From: Catalinimonas alkaloidigena
GTDB lineage: Bacteria > Bacteroidota > Bacteroidia > Cytophagales > Cyclobacteriaceae
Length of the DNA: 64,000 nt
Direction of reading: 5' to 3'
NCBI RefSeq assembly: GCF_029504655.1
Contig: NZ_JAQFIL010000001.1
Span: 5,771,001 to 5,835,000, forward strand
Shown here: positions 1 through 9,074 of the stretch, piece by piece
Layout of the letters: each line of letters begins with the position of its first letter
How positions within the stretch are numbered: the first letter of the stretch is position 1
Program-made: the position numbers and the translations under genes
Notes under the pieces: model-generated
What the model was told of the DNA's origin: nothing
Databases searched by the model: none
The model's input: the letters and a program-made list of their open reading frames with translations, nothing else

Positions 1-126
1 ATCCTGTTGGAATTTATTCCTCATGCTTACGACTCACCTTTACCCTTCGGTGTGGAGGCGGTAATGATCTCTTTAGGTTTTCTGGTTTACTATTTTATGG
101 TAAAAAAGCAATCAAAGCTGGTGTGA
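1..126 (+). CDS. C-terminal end of a membrane protein (cut by window edge)
   Basis: Frame 1 is open from the first base and ends at a TGA at 124-126, giving 41 residues. The last part has one hydrophobic segment (about residues 19-35, with the motif SLGFLVYYFMV) followed by a basic tail KKQSKLV. This is what the last transmembrane helix and cytoplasmic end of an inner-membrane protein look like. The family cannot be identified from so little sequence, and the start lies outside the window. Confidence 0.5.
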   Translation: MLLEFIPHAYDSPLPFGVEAVMISLGFLVYYFMVKKQSKLV

Positions 127-194
127 CTTCACCATCTGCCGTGTATACCCCTTAGACTGGCCGCTTTTTTTCCGGTAAAATTTTCCTGCCAAAA

Positions 195-226
195 CTTGCA
201 TGTAAAATATAAAACCCACTACTTTG
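195..226 (+). promoter_or_regulatory. Probable Bacteroidota promoter for the transglutaminase-like gene
   Basis: TTG at 196-198 and TACTTTG at 220-226 are 21 bases apart. This fits the Bacteroidota primary-sigma pattern (TTTG at -33, TAnnTTTG at -7) apart from one base missing in the -7 box. It lies about 117 bases before the ATG at 344. The same TACTTTG form occurs before two other genes here (1881 and 16700). Confidence 0.45.
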
Positions 227-343
227 TATTACATTGTACCTAACATTAGTTAGTACTGTACGTAAATTTTAACACAGGCTGCAACCATTTGTCAAAAAAA
301 CGCATCCTGAAGTTAAGCCTATCAATTTTTTAAAGACCTAGCT

Positions 344-952
344 ATGAAAAAGCCTGCAATAGTAAACATAAAGATTCAACCCAAAGGAAAAATATCACAG
401 CTCTGCCTGAAAAGGGGTATGCAGAATTTGCAGGATGTAATTACTCATCTGCGCGCCCTGCCTTACGGGCGTATCTCGGACAAAAGAAAGCCAGAACTGG
501 TTTTGCATGAAGGAAGGGGCACCTGTAGTGCCAAGCATGCATTCTTGGTACAACTGGCTTTTGAAAACAACATCAAAGGAGTACGCCTGACACTTTGCAC
601 ATACAATATGACAGAAACTTCGCATCCTGAAGTGAAGGCTGTACTGAATTATTATGGCTTAACATCCATACCTGAAGCCCGATGTTTTATCCAAATTAAT
701 AACTCTATATATAATCTGGTGGGGAGGCGAAATGCTTTCCATCCGGAAATTATTACAGAAATTGAGATCGCTCCGGTACAGATCGCGACTTTTAAGAAGA
801 GGTACCATAAAAATTACATTGAGAACTGGCTTCAGATAGAAAGAATGCATAAACGCTGGAGCCCCGATCAGATATGGAGCATTCGGGAAGAATGCATTGA
901 TGCTGCTGAAGAAAACTGGGAAAGCTGCCCGCAGCTCCTTTGCTGCGCATAA
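344..952 (+). CDS. Transglutaminase-like domain protein
   Basis: This 202-residue protein has no signal peptide, so it is probably cytoplasmic. The motif EGRGTCSAKH around Cys61 matches the nucleophile region of small bacterial transglutaminase-like (papain-fold) proteins. A second family-like stretch, EARCFIQINNSIYNLVGR (residues 111-128), sits where the His and Asp of the triad are usually found. Neither is obvious there: Arg or Cys and Asn occupy the places I would align. The protein may therefore be catalytically weak or inactive, or my alignment may be wrong. Substrate and pathway are unknown. It is a single gene with its own likely promoter upstream and a hairpin terminator about 210 bases downstream. 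Confidence 0.6.
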   Translation: MKKPAIVNIKIQPKGKISQLCLKRGMQNLQDVITHLRALPYGRISDKRKPELVLHEGRGTCSAKHAFLVQLAFENNIKGVRLTLCTYNMTETSHPEVKAVLNYYGLTSIPEARCFIQINNSIYNLVGRRNAFHPEIITEIEIAPVQIATFKKRYHKNYIENWLQIERMHKRWSPDQIWSIREECIDAAEENWESCPQLLCCA

Positions 953-1160
953 TGATCAACTGTCGTAAAAAAACTGTCAAAATAGCATGAAACGCTGACA
1001 TCAAGACAGCATGTAATATCTAAAGCAAAAAAATTGGTTTTGGCATCCCTTTTGTTCAATTGATCATCTGATTGAAGCATGAGGAGGGGACACCAATCCA
1101 AAACCAGTCTACGGTAGGTAGACATACTGTTTTACAATAAGCAGTATCATAGATTCCACG

Positions 1161-1201
1161 GCCTTGACTTCTTCTTGAAACACGGGAGTCAAGGCTTTTT
1201 T
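1161..1201 (+). terminator. Rho-independent terminator (plus strand)
   Basis: GCCTTGACT at 1161-1169 pairs perfectly with AGTCAAGGC at 1187-1195, and six T follow. The T tract is on the plus strand, so it ends a rightward transcript, probably that of the transglutaminase-like gene (stop at 952). It lies just past the end of the leftward receiver gene but has no T tract in that direction. Confidence 0.75.
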
Positions 1202-1217
1202 ATGTCCCTCCTGCTAA

Positions 1218-1604
1218 CTAATGCTCCAATACAATCTTGGAAAGCTTTGCCCGGTTCAGGGGCTTGGTAATATACTCATAAATGCAACTGAAGCTAAGTG
1301 CACGCTCTTTATCTGCCTCACTAATTGAGCTGCTTAGCATATAAACCCGGGTGTCTTCGTGTTTTTTCCAAAACTTATGTTCATACCTTTCCAGAAACTC
1401 ATAGCCATCCATTTCAGGCATATTGATGTCTACAAAAATCAGATCAGGGTATATTTCTTTTCCTTCCGCATCCTGTAAATATTCCAGTGCCGACCACCCT
1501 CCATCCTTGATTTCATATTCGTGAATAAAATCAGTCCGACTCAGGATCGCATCTACTGTGAAATTATTTATTTCGTCGTCGTCAATAACCAGCACTCGTG
1601 TCAT
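1218..1604 (-). CDS. Stand-alone response regulator receiver protein
   Basis: This 128-residue protein is a single receiver (CheY-like) domain with no output domain. The acidic pocket is Asp8-Asp10, the phosphoacceptor is Asp59 in FVDINMPEMDG, the Ser switch is at residues 91-93, and the conserved Lys114 is in YITKPL. It should accept phosphate from a histidine kinase or Hpt domain and signal through protein contacts. No kinase is next to it; the only kinase in the window is the large hybrid at 56834. Single receivers of this kind are common orphans in Cytophagales. The protein is complete and the start MTRVLVIDDD is standard. Confidence 0.88.
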   Translation of the reverse strand: MTRVLVIDDDEINNFTVDAILSRTDFIHEYEIKDGGWSALEYLQDAEGKEIYPDLIFVDINMPEMDGYEFLERYEHKFWKKHEDTRVYMLSSSISEADKERALSFSCIYEYITKPLNRAKLSKIVLEH

Positions 1605-1930
1605 AAAAAGTTAAAATAGATAGTAATTTATTATCAGGTGATTTCATCCCTATCAAAAGTCTGCAAAAAATGAGTATTTTCTCAAATTAAACATAATATA
1701 TCCATAAATCAATACAACTGAACATATTAAAAAGCCTCAAAATACACCATGTTTTTATGAGTTTTTTCTAAGCACTGTCTATCATATGCCAAGATTTGAA
1801 TGCTTATGGGCAAATGACGTATGTTAACCGCCCTTATTTATTTAAGCACATTATTTATTTACCCCTGCAAAAAGACGCGCTACTTTGTCAGAATAATTTA
1901 TTTTCTATAACCTTGTAACTACTGTCAATA
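1605..1930. other. Intergenic region, AT-rich, divergent
   Basis: This region separates the leftward receiver gene from the rightward SMP-30 gene. No credible reading frame is seen. The only supported element is the promoter-like pair at 1858-1887. Confidence 0.5.
1858..1887 (+). promoter_or_regulatory. Probable Bacteroidota promoter for the SMP-30/DinB pair
   Basis: TTTA at 1858-1861 and TACTTTG at 1881-1887 are 19 bases apart, close to the Bacteroidota -33/-7 pattern. The likely ATG at 1949 lies about 60 bases downstream. Confidence 0.45.
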
Positions 1931-1948
1931 GTGAACATACCTATTCTT

Positions 1949-2899
1949 ATGAGAAAACAAATCAGCTGGAGTCTATATGTACTCATTTGTATAATGAGCG
2001 CATGCTCACCTAATCATGAAACTACTACTATGGAGGCAACACTTTTATTTGAGAATACCGCCTTACTGGGAGAAGGGCCGATCTGGAACCATGAAACCCA
2101 GCAACTCTACTGGGTAGACATAGAAAAAAGACAGCTCCACTTATATACTCCTGAAATCAATAAAGACAACTTTTTTTCTACAGGAGAGCGTGTGGGAACA
2201 GTAGTCCCAATTGAAAGTGGAGGGGCATTGGTTGCTCTGGAAAACGGGATACATAGCATGGACCTTCAGGATGGCAAACTCACCTTCATTGCCAATCCAC
2301 TGGAAGATAGCATTCGTTTTAATGATGGAAAATGTGATCCGCTCGGTCGTTTCTGGGTAGGCTCTATGCATCTAAAAGGTAAAAAAGGCGCCGCGTCCTT
2401 ATATAGGATGGATCAAGATCAGCAAATCACGCAAAAACTGGATAGCGTTACCATCTCTAATGGCATCATCTGGTCGCTGGATAACACTACCATGTACTAC
2501 ATTGATACGCCTACCCGACAGGTAAAAGCATTTGACTACGATATTGAAAGCGGAGAAATTTCTTCTCCCCGGGTAGTGATCAACGTACCGCAGGAAAATG
2601 GGGCCCCTGACGGTATGACCATTGACGAAGAAGGCATGTTATGGATAGGACACTGGGGAGGCGGCATGGTAGGCCGCTATAATCCGGAAACGGGTGAAAT
2701 GGTGCAAAAGATAGATGTCCCTGCCTTAAACGTAACTGCTTGTGCCTTTGGAGGAGAAAACTTAGACAAACTATATATCACTACTGCCAGCATTGGCATG
2801 AGCGAAGAACAAATGGAGGAATACCCTCAGGCAGGCGGATTGTTTGTGGCAGAGCCTGGTGTGAGAGGAGTACCTGCGGATTTCTATCGCGGACTATAA
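1949..2899 (+). CDS. SMP-30/gluconolactonase/LRE family lipoprotein
   Basis: This six-bladed beta-propeller hydrolase family typically opens sugar lactones using one divalent metal. Family signatures are GEGPIW with the metal-ligand Glu, NDGKCDPLGRFWVGSM, ISNGIIWS, and GAPDGMTIDEEGMLWIGHWGG. The chain starts with a lipoprotein leader whose lipobox is IMSAC (Cys19 from the ATG), so it is probably anchored in the periplasm or outer membrane. I chose the ATG at 1949. An in-frame GTG at 1931 would add six residues before the leader. The DinB gene starts 12 bases after the stop, so the two are probably co-transcribed. The substrate is not known; a lactone from sugar-acid metabolism is a family-based guess. 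Confidence 0.85.
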   Translation: MRKQISWSLYVLICIMSACSPNHETTTMEATLLFENTALLGEGPIWNHETQQLYWVDIEKRQLHLYTPEINKDNFFSTGERVGTVVPIESGGALVALENGIHSMDLQDGKLTFIANPLEDSIRFNDGKCDPLGRFWVGSMHLKGKKGAASLYRMDQDQQITQKLDSVTISNGIIWSLDNTTMYYIDTPTRQVKAFDYDIESGEISSPRVVINVPQENGAPDGMTIDEEGMLWIGHWGGGMVGRYNPETGEMVQKIDVPALNVTACAFGGENLDKLYITTASIGMSEEQMEEYPQAGGLFVAEPGVRGVPADFYRGL

Positions 2900-2911
2900 T
2901 AATAAGTCAAC

Positions 2912-3454
2912 ATGAAAAGAACATTTTTAGTGGCCCTGATTTTAAGCGTGCTTTTTTTACCGGAAGGATTTGCCCAAACCGAAATTGCTTTGGAGAACGA
3001 GTTTGCTGATGACTTTTATCCGGTATGGCAACGTGCCGGTGAATACCTACTGGAAGTAGCAGAGGCCATGCCCGCTGAACTTTATGCTTATCAGCCTACT
3101 GAAGAGATTTTCACTTTTGCGGAACAACTGATGCACACTGCTGCAAATATCTATTTTCTGAATGCTACCTACATCCAGGATGAAGACATGGCAGATTTTG
3201 ACCTGGAAGCAGAAGGAAAGAGCAAAGAGGAAATCATGCAGATCCTGAGAGAGGCTATTGCCACAGTGGACACTTCTTATCATGCATTGGCAGCAGGTGA
3301 AGAAAACGAGCCTGTCAACCTCTTCAACCGAATTGAAACCAATAAAAAAAGAGTGCTTATGCTTATGCGCGACCATATGACGCACCATCGGGGGCAGCTT
3401 GTGATTTACCTGCGCATGAATGGTATACAGCCTCCGGCTTACGTGGGTTGGTAA
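2912..3454 (+). CDS. Exported DinB-like (four-helix bundle) protein
   Basis: This 180-residue protein has a clear signal peptide (to about residue 21, ending GFAQ) and a DinB/YfiT-type four-helix bundle. The likely metal-binding His residues are His75 (EQLMH) and His155/His159 (DHMTHHRGQL), which fit the family's three-His site. DinB-like proteins are thiol-dependent transferases or isomerases or have no known activity, and this family assignment does not point to a reaction. An exported DinB protein encoded 12 bases after an SMP-30 lipoprotein suggests a joint periplasmic role, which is inference only. Confidence 0.82.
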   Translation: MKRTFLVALILSVLFLPEGFAQTEIALENEFADDFYPVWQRAGEYLLEVAEAMPAELYAYQPTEEIFTFAEQLMHTAANIYFLNATYIQDEDMADFDLEAEGKSKEEIMQILREAIATVDTSYHALAAGEENEPVNLFNRIETNKKRVLMLMRDHMTHHRGQLVIYLRMNGIQPPAYVGW

Positions 3455-3603
3455 GCCCTCAAAAGATCGGGCAGATTTTTTCCTCCTGCCTACTCCTGGC
3501 CTGTGTCTTCACAGAATTCCTTAGAGAGCTTTGAAGGCTTATGATGATGCTCAGTGTTCTTACAGGAGACTTCAGGCATGTAAAAGCTGACAAAGCTACC
3601 TGC

Positions 3604-5979
3604 TTACCTGAGCTCAGGGCTGCTTTGCGCTTTCCCTAAGATGGTAAATGTACGCTCCAGCTTTTCGCCCTGCTCATCTACCAGTGTAAGGGTATGCTGC
3701 CCTGGCTCGGGACTTAAACCCATCTGATGTTGATCTTGTGTCATTCCTACATATTCACCATCCAGATGCCAGTAAATGCTGGCCTTCGGGTCACGGTGGG
3801 CTGCATCAAATATAGATTTACCTCGCTTGCCATTCAGTTCGGTAGGCACATAGATACGGGCATTCTCGTAGGGATAAATAAGCTGTAATGCCAAATGCTG
3901 ATTCAGCGACTGGCAATCCGTTCGGAATGGTGGTAATTTGCGATAGGCAGGATGATGCCTGCGGTAATACCACTCCTGTACCGCCGGTAACACAAACCAG
4001 CTTTCGTGCTGCATCTCCCCTACCGTTGCGCATTCGCTATGTATACGATATTTACCCTCACCATCCAGGTGCACCAGTTGATGATAATCACATAGCGCTG
4101 ACTTCAATCCTGCCCTAGGAATATCCATGCGAACGGTATCCCTACAGTTTCTGGCAGCACGATAACCACTTTGCCTACTAATCAACGTACTGGCCATATC
4201 GCTTCCCGGATAGTTAAACCAATCAGATTCTGGCAGGAGTTGCACTATGTCAAACAAGACTGGTGCTGCGGCAGATAAACCGGTAAGTCCAGGACGACCT
4301 TCCCCATCAGCATTGCCCACCCAAACGCCTACTACATAGCGAGAACTCAAACCTATCGCCCAGGCATCACGGAAGCCAAAGGAGGTTCCTGTCTTCCAGG
4401 CCAGTTTGGTAGAGGAATCAAAATACTCCCAGCCACTTTCGTTAGCGGGCCGCCTTACCTTGGCCATTGCTTCCAGGGTATACCATATGGCTCCTGCATC
4501 CAACAGTCCATGCTCCTGCCTTTTTACATCCGCCTCTATTGCTTCACTTAGTTGATAAGTGGGAGCATGATAGTCTGCCAGAGCATATCTCTTAGGCTCG
4601 GGATATTTGAAATAATGATTCATAGTACGAGCCATACTGGCATACATGCCGCTCAGATCCCAGAGGGTAGCTTCTGCTCCTCCCAGTATCAGGCTTAAGC
4701 CATAATAAGCGGGGGCTTGGTTTAATGTAGTCATGCCCATACGCCGGAGTTGAAAATGAAATTTCTCAATGCCATAATCCCTGAGCATATGTACTGCCGG
4801 TATGTTGAGTGATCGTGCCAATGCCTCATCGGCAGCTACGGCCCCATCATAGGTTTCATCAAAGTTTTTGGGAACAAAGCCATCAATATAGGTAGGCACA
4901 TCGGGTACCAGCGCATAGGGCAGCAGGCTACCTTCGTGCAGCATGGCCGCGTATAAAAAGGGCTTGAGAATACTGCCGGTGCTGCGCTTAGCAGTAATAA
5001 TATCTACCGAAGCAGCATGCTCGCCTCCATTTTCAGGCCTGGTATTCCCTACATAAGCGATAGCCTCTCCACTTTTGACATCCAGCACCACTGCCGCTGC
5101 ATTGTAGATGCCATTACCTTTCAGCTTCTGATGATGCTGCGCAATGATCTGATTAATTTGCTGCTGTAGAGGAGGTGAAATACTGGAACGCACCCGCTTA
5201 CCTTCAAAACCTTCCTGCCGGATGCGGGTCAGCAGATGGGGGGCTAGGGTGGGCAAGGCATTGGGTCTGCCTGGCAAAGGTTCACGCTTAGCCAGCACAT
5301 TGCTCAAAGAATCTATTACCCCTTTACTGTAAAGCTTATCCAGCAGCCGGTTGCGCTTGCGCATCAGTTCAGGAGAATTTTTACCGGGATATACCAAAGA
5401 AGGACTGTTGGGAAGTACTGCCAGCGTAGCGGTTTCCCCCCAGGACAATTGCTCCGGATGCCTTCCGAAATAGCGCCAGGCCGCAGCTTCCAGTCCTACG
5501 ATATTACCCCCAAAGGGAGCGTGAGCAGCATATAGTGCCAGAATTTCATTTTTGGAATATGCCAGTTCTAAACGCGTAGCCAGTATGATTTCTTTGAGCT
5601 TTTCCCATACGGTTCTGGCCTGCCCATTGCGGGACAAGCGGATCACCTGCATGGTTAAAGTACTGCCGCCACTGACTACCCTGCCTGTCTCTATATTTTG
5701 CCGGGCAGCACGTACTAAGGAAAAAGGGTTAATGCCGGGATGTAATTCAAAATAATCATCTTCAAAAGCGATGATCGCTTCTTTGAACTTAGGAGGCACT
5801 GTATCTGAAAGAGGAAAGCGCCACTGCCCGTCTGATGCGATGGCTGCACCCAGCAGTTGCCCGTTCCTGGCTTCCAAGACCGTAGAATATACCGGCCTGA
5901 AAAGCGGATCAGGCAAAGCCCAATAATAACCTAAAGCGGCTATCAGGAGTACAATAAAGCCAGATACTTTTAATCTCAT
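3604..5979 (-). CDS. pbpC: Penicillin-binding protein 1C (bifunctional peptidoglycan synthase)
   Basis: This 791-residue class A PBP has one N-terminal membrane anchor (residues about 6-22). A GT51 glycosyltransferase domain follows, with catalytic Glu73 in AFEDDYF and the GGSTLTMQ motif. The transpeptidase domain has Ser336-x-x-Lys339 (SILK), an SLN motif and KTG beginning at Lys529. The roughly 190-residue C-terminal region with a late beta domain matches the PBP1C C-terminal extension (BiPBP_C). It builds and cross-links peptidoglycan in the periplasm. In many bacteria pbpC sits beside an alpha-2-macroglobulin gene; none is present here. All catalytic motifs are intact. Confidence 0.93.
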   Translation of the reverse strand: MRLKVSGFIVLLIAALGYYWALPDPLFRPVYSTVLEARNGQLLGAAIASDGQWRFPLSDTVPPKFKEAIIAFEDDYFELHPGINPFSLVRAARQNIETGRVVSGGSTLTMQVIRLSRNGQARTVWEKLKEIILATRLELAYSKNEILALYAAHAPFGGNIVGLEAAAWRYFGRHPEQLSWGETATLAVLPNSPSLVYPGKNSPELMRKRNRLLDKLYSKGVIDSLSNVLAKREPLPGRPNALPTLAPHLLTRIRQEGFEGKRVRSSISPPLQQQINQIIAQHHQKLKGNGIYNAAAVVLDVKSGEAIAYVGNTRPENGGEHAASVDIITAKRSTGSILKPFLYAAMLHEGSLLPYALVPDVPTYIDGFVPKNFDETYDGAVAADEALARSLNIPAVHMLRDYGIEKFHFQLRRMGMTTLNQAPAYYGLSLILGGAEATLWDLSGMYASMARTMNHYFKYPEPKRYALADYHAPTYQLSEAIEADVKRQEHGLLDAGAIWYTLEAMAKVRRPANESGWEYFDSSTKLAWKTGTSFGFRDAWAIGLSSRYVVGVWVGNADGEGRPGLTGLSAAAPVLFDIVQLLPESDWFNYPGSDMASTLISRQSGYRAARNCRDTVRMDIPRAGLKSALCDYHQLVHLDGEGKYRIHSECATVGEMQHESWFVLPAVQEWYYRRHHPAYRKLPPFRTDCQSLNQHLALQLIYPYENARIYVPTELNGKRGKSIFDAAHRDPKASIYWHLDGEYVGMTQDQHQMGLSPEPGQHTLTLVDEQGEKLERTFTILGKAQSSPELR

Positions 5980-6081
5980 TTGGATATGTATATTCCCCTA
6001 TGCCAAATTTTTTAATAATAAACTGTAAGCTTGCCGCCCTATTGTCTATTTTCAGGGTTAAATTAATATATAAGCTTGATG

Positions 6082-6112
6082 CAAACTTAGCGTATGCATA
6101 AAGAAAAAGAAA
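6082..6112 (-). promoter_or_regulatory. Possible promoter for pbpC
   Basis: On the minus strand TAAGTTTG (plus coordinates 6082-6089) matches the Bacteroidota -7 box, with TTTC 19 bases upstream (6109-6112). It lies about 100 bases before the pbpC ATG and overlaps the first codons of the divergent gene at 6094. The -33 box is imperfect. Confidence 0.3.
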
Positions 6113-7224
6113 TAAAGGACACTACAGAACAAGATCAGCAGAAAGAAGAGGTCATCCGTCAGCTTAAGAAGATGGATAATCCTTTGCTGTTTCGCCGTGT
6201 CAAAGCGGTGCTGAATGAAGTAGATACACTTGATCGGATCCAGCATGTTCCTACCATACAACAACTTATAGAAGAAGAGCAGAATGAGGATTTTCAGATT
6301 CGCAACCATCAGCACATCAATAATGATAGTGCCTTAAAGACCTATGACGCACGCTCGGCTCAGCCCATGTTTTATCTGGGCGTACTGAGCCTGCTGCTGA
6401 TTGGCGCGCTGGTGACTGCTTTTACTGAAGAGGAGCTCTCTCCTATCTTCCAGGCGTTTCTGCCCTGGCTTATCGGGCTGAGTGGCTTGGTGTACCTCCT
6501 CTTTGCCGTGGATCTGGGTCTTCTCTTTTATATGCGTCATAGAAGTAAAGAGCGCATGAACAGTCCGGAAAAAAGAAGGCGTCTGCTTACCCTGCTTTTT
6601 CCTCCTCTGCGTATCGGTTCGCGCGATATTAGCCGGGGCTGCTACATCTGGATTCCAGTTTGGCACTGGAGCAAAGTAAACGAAGGTTTATTTACAGAAC
6701 TTAAAAGACGTTTTGTACTACCTATGATCGGCATTGCTCTGCTGATTGTACCGGTACTCATCATTGAATGGAAGTTTCTGGGAGAGATAAAGCAAGAGAT
6801 GCCTGACCTCAAGATTGACCTCATCCTGGATTCGGTACAAACTTTTATCTGGTGTGCTTTTACCTTTGAGTTTATCCTGATGATCTCCATCAGCAATCGT
6901 AAGCTTCCCTATGTGAAAAAGAACTGGATTGACCTGCTCATCATACTGCTGCCTTTTGTTTCTTTCCTGCGTACACTTCGCATCTCCCAGATTGCCCGCC
7001 TCAAGTACGCCACCCGCTCCTTCAAGCTAAGAGGAGTGATCACCAAAGCCCGGCAGGGACTGATCTTCGTAGATTTCTTGCAAAGGCTCTTTCGCCTGCG
7101 GCCTGAAACAGAGCTTAAGCGCCTGTACCGCCTGCTCAGGGAAAACCAACGCGACCGCGAGGCCCTGCAGGAAAAACTTATCGAAGTCGTAAAGCTGATG
7201 GAAAAGAATCAGAAGAGGAAGTAA
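6094..7224 (+). CDS. Membrane protein with two voltage-sensor-like modules and no pore
   Basis: This 376-residue protein has a charged N-terminal cytoplasmic part (1-88), about five membrane segments (about 91-110, 122-147, 206-225, 244-267, 278-293) and a basic, coiled C-terminus. Residues 251-300 look like S2-S3-S4 of an ion-channel voltage sensor: an acidic FTFEF helix, NWIDLLIILLP, then FLRTLRISQIARLKY with regularly spaced basic residues. Residues 132-178 repeat the pattern in weaker form (FAVDLGLLFYMRHR, then RRRLLTLLFPPLRIGSRDI), which suggests internal duplication. No selectivity-filter or pore-loop motif follows. I therefore infer a voltage-sensor-like protein rather than a channel. 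It is divergent from pbpC, and the amidohydrolase follows 86 bases later. Its function is unknown. Confidence 0.6.
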   Translation: MHKEKEIKDTTEQDQQKEEVIRQLKKMDNPLLFRRVKAVLNEVDTLDRIQHVPTIQQLIEEEQNEDFQIRNHQHINNDSALKTYDARSAQPMFYLGVLSLLLIGALVTAFTEEELSPIFQAFLPWLIGLSGLVYLLFAVDLGLLFYMRHRSKERMNSPEKRRRLLTLLFPPLRIGSRDISRGCYIWIPVWHWSKVNEGLFTELKRRFVLPMIGIALLIVPVLIIEWKFLGEIKQEMPDLKIDLILDSVQTFIWCAFTFEFILMISISNRKLPYVKKNWIDLLIILLPFVSFLRTLRISQIARLKYATRSFKLRGVITKARQGLIFVDFLQRLFRLRPETELKRLYRLLRENQRDREALQEKLIEVVKLMEKNQKRK

Positions 7225-7310
7225 GGATTTACAAAAATGCGCTTAGAATTGTAGAAAAGCTCCAAAATAAATAAGTTAGGAAGCTCTATATCCTAATCAA
7301 TAATCTGCAA

Positions 7311-8900
7311 ATGCGTAATCTTTTTCCGCTGCTTTTCTCTTTGTTTATTCTTTTGTGTTGCTACTGCCAACCTGCTCCAGAATTTGATATCATCATCCGC
7401 AATGGGTTGGTATACGATGGCAGTCTTGCCCCTCCGTCCTCCATGGACCTTGCTATCAAAGGCGATAAAATCGTACAAATAGGTGATTTGCAGGGAGAAA
7501 CTGCCCGACGTGAGATTGATGCTGAGGGACTGGCTGTAGCACCTGGTTTCATTGACCTGCATGTACACATGAATGCCCTGCTGGATGTACCGGAAAATGA
7601 AAGCACGCTCCGCCAGGGCGTAACCACCGCGCTGGGCGGCCCTGACGGACGAGGCCCCTGGCCTCTCAACCAATATCTGGATACGGTAGAGCGGGTAGGT
7701 ACCGGCATTAATGTGGCGTACCTGCTGGGACATAATACCGTACGTCAAAATGTGATGGGCCTGGAAAACCGTGCCCCCAGTCCGGAAGAGCTGGAGAGTA
7801 TGAAAGTACAGGTAGCTCAGGGAATGCAGGAAGGGGCTTTTGGCATATCTACAGGCTTAAAATATATACCGGGAGCCTTCTCTGAAGTAGAGGAGGTCAT
7901 TGCCTTATCCCAGGTAGCTGGCCAATACGGAGGTTTTTATACCTCTCATCTCAGAGAAGAAGGATTGGGAGTAATAGAAGCCGTACAGGAAGCCATCACC
8001 ATCTCCGAAAAGGCTGCTATTCCCGTAGTACTCACCCACCATAAGGTAATGGGACCTGCCATGTGGGGAGGCAGTGTACAAACCCTCGCACTGGTAGACT
8101 CTGCCAGGAAATCAGGTCTTGACATTATGATGGACCAATATCCTTATACAGCCAGCCAAACCGGACTCTCAGTGCTTTTTCCCGCATGGTGTATGTCGGG
8201 TGGCGGAGATGCTTTCCTGAAAACCATAGAAAACCCGGTGCTCCGCGATAGTGTAAAGCAGGGAATAATTTATAACATCGTAAAAAACCGTACCGGAGGA
8301 GATCTCAAACGTATCCAGTTTGCCAAAGTAAAATGGCAGCCCGATCTGGAAGGCAAAACTTTGCACGACTGGCTTTTGAGGCGCAAACTGAAACCTACGG
8401 TAGAAAATGCTGCCGAACTTGTCATTGAAGCACAGTCCCAAGGAGGCTGTACTGTTATTTACCATGTGATGGAACAGGAAGATGTAGACCGCATCATGCA
8501 GCATCCACAGACCATGATTGCCTCCGACGGTCAGCTGGCCAGCTTTGGAGAAGGTCACCCTCACCCCCGGTGGTACGGCACTTTTCCCAGAGTAATTGGT
8601 CATTATGCCAGGGAGCGGAACATCATCACGATGGAAGAGGCAATTCATAAGATGACGCAAATGCCTGCTGACCGCATGGGGCTGAAAGACAGAGGCCGTA
8701 TACAGGAAAATGCTTTTGCCGATCTCGTAATTTTTGACCCTGCTACGATTAAAGATCAGGCTACTTTTGAAAAACCCCATCAGTACCCTGCAGGTATGCT
8801 TTATGTGATGGTCAATGGTCAGCTGGCAGTTGATGAAGGTGCATTTACCCGACAGAGAGCCGGAAAGGTACTTAGAGGTCCTGCCTATCAGCCTGAGTAA
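7311..8900 (+). CDS. D-aminoacylase-type amidohydrolase (lipoprotein)
   Basis: This 529-residue protein belongs to the N-acyl-D-amino-acid deacylase branch of the amidohydrolase superfamily. It has an N-terminal beta domain (VYDGS, AIKGDKIVQIG) and metal-binding His84 and His86 in PGFIDLHVH. Further His ligands are in YTSHLREEG and VLTHHK, the catalytic Asp is in ASDGQ, and the family C-terminal motif HPHPRWYGTFPRVIG is present. The usual bridging Cys of D-aminoacylase (in a VGNCG-like loop) is not seen; this region reads VTTALGGPDG. The leader is hydrophobic and ends in a Cys-rich LLCCYC, so a lipoprotein is likely. It probably hydrolyses an N-acylated or dipeptide-like amide in the periplasm; the exact substrate is unknown. 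Confidence 0.85.
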   Translation: MRNLFPLLFSLFILLCCYCQPAPEFDIIIRNGLVYDGSLAPPSSMDLAIKGDKIVQIGDLQGETARREIDAEGLAVAPGFIDLHVHMNALLDVPENESTLRQGVTTALGGPDGRGPWPLNQYLDTVERVGTGINVAYLLGHNTVRQNVMGLENRAPSPEELESMKVQVAQGMQEGAFGISTGLKYIPGAFSEVEEVIALSQVAGQYGGFYTSHLREEGLGVIEAVQEAITISEKAAIPVVLTHHKVMGPAMWGGSVQTLALVDSARKSGLDIMMDQYPYTASQTGLSVLFPAWCMSGGGDAFLKTIENPVLRDSVKQGIIYNIVKNRTGGDLKRIQFAKVKWQPDLEGKTLHDWLLRRKLKPTVENAAELVIEAQSQGGCTVIYHVMEQEDVDRIMQHPQTMIASDGQLASFGEGHPHPRWYGTFPRVIGHYARERNIITMEEAIHKMTQMPADRMGLKDRGRIQENAFADLVIFDPATIKDQATFEKPHQYPAGMLYVMVNGQLAVDEGAFTRQRAGKVLRGPAYQPE

Positions 8901-9074
8901 AAGCATAGTGGCCATGCGAAAAATGGTAAATGATGTCTTGGCTGCTTACTCTTCCAGTATCATTGCCCAGAAAGCTTATTGTATCGATAACCTTTACTAA
9001 ACAATGAGTTAACCTGCATGCACTACCTTTAGCATACTTTCATCAGCCAATTAAAGTTATTTAAAATGCTATTT

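Noticed and set aside
8169-8915. Leftward open frame of 248 codons
   Set aside because: It lies fully opposite the amidohydrolase gene, whose motifs are intact. Its own translation has no family features.
8815-9000. 61-codon rightward frame overlapping the end of the amidohydrolase gene
   Set aside because: It starts within the amidohydrolase gene in another frame and runs into AT-rich spacer; no protein features.
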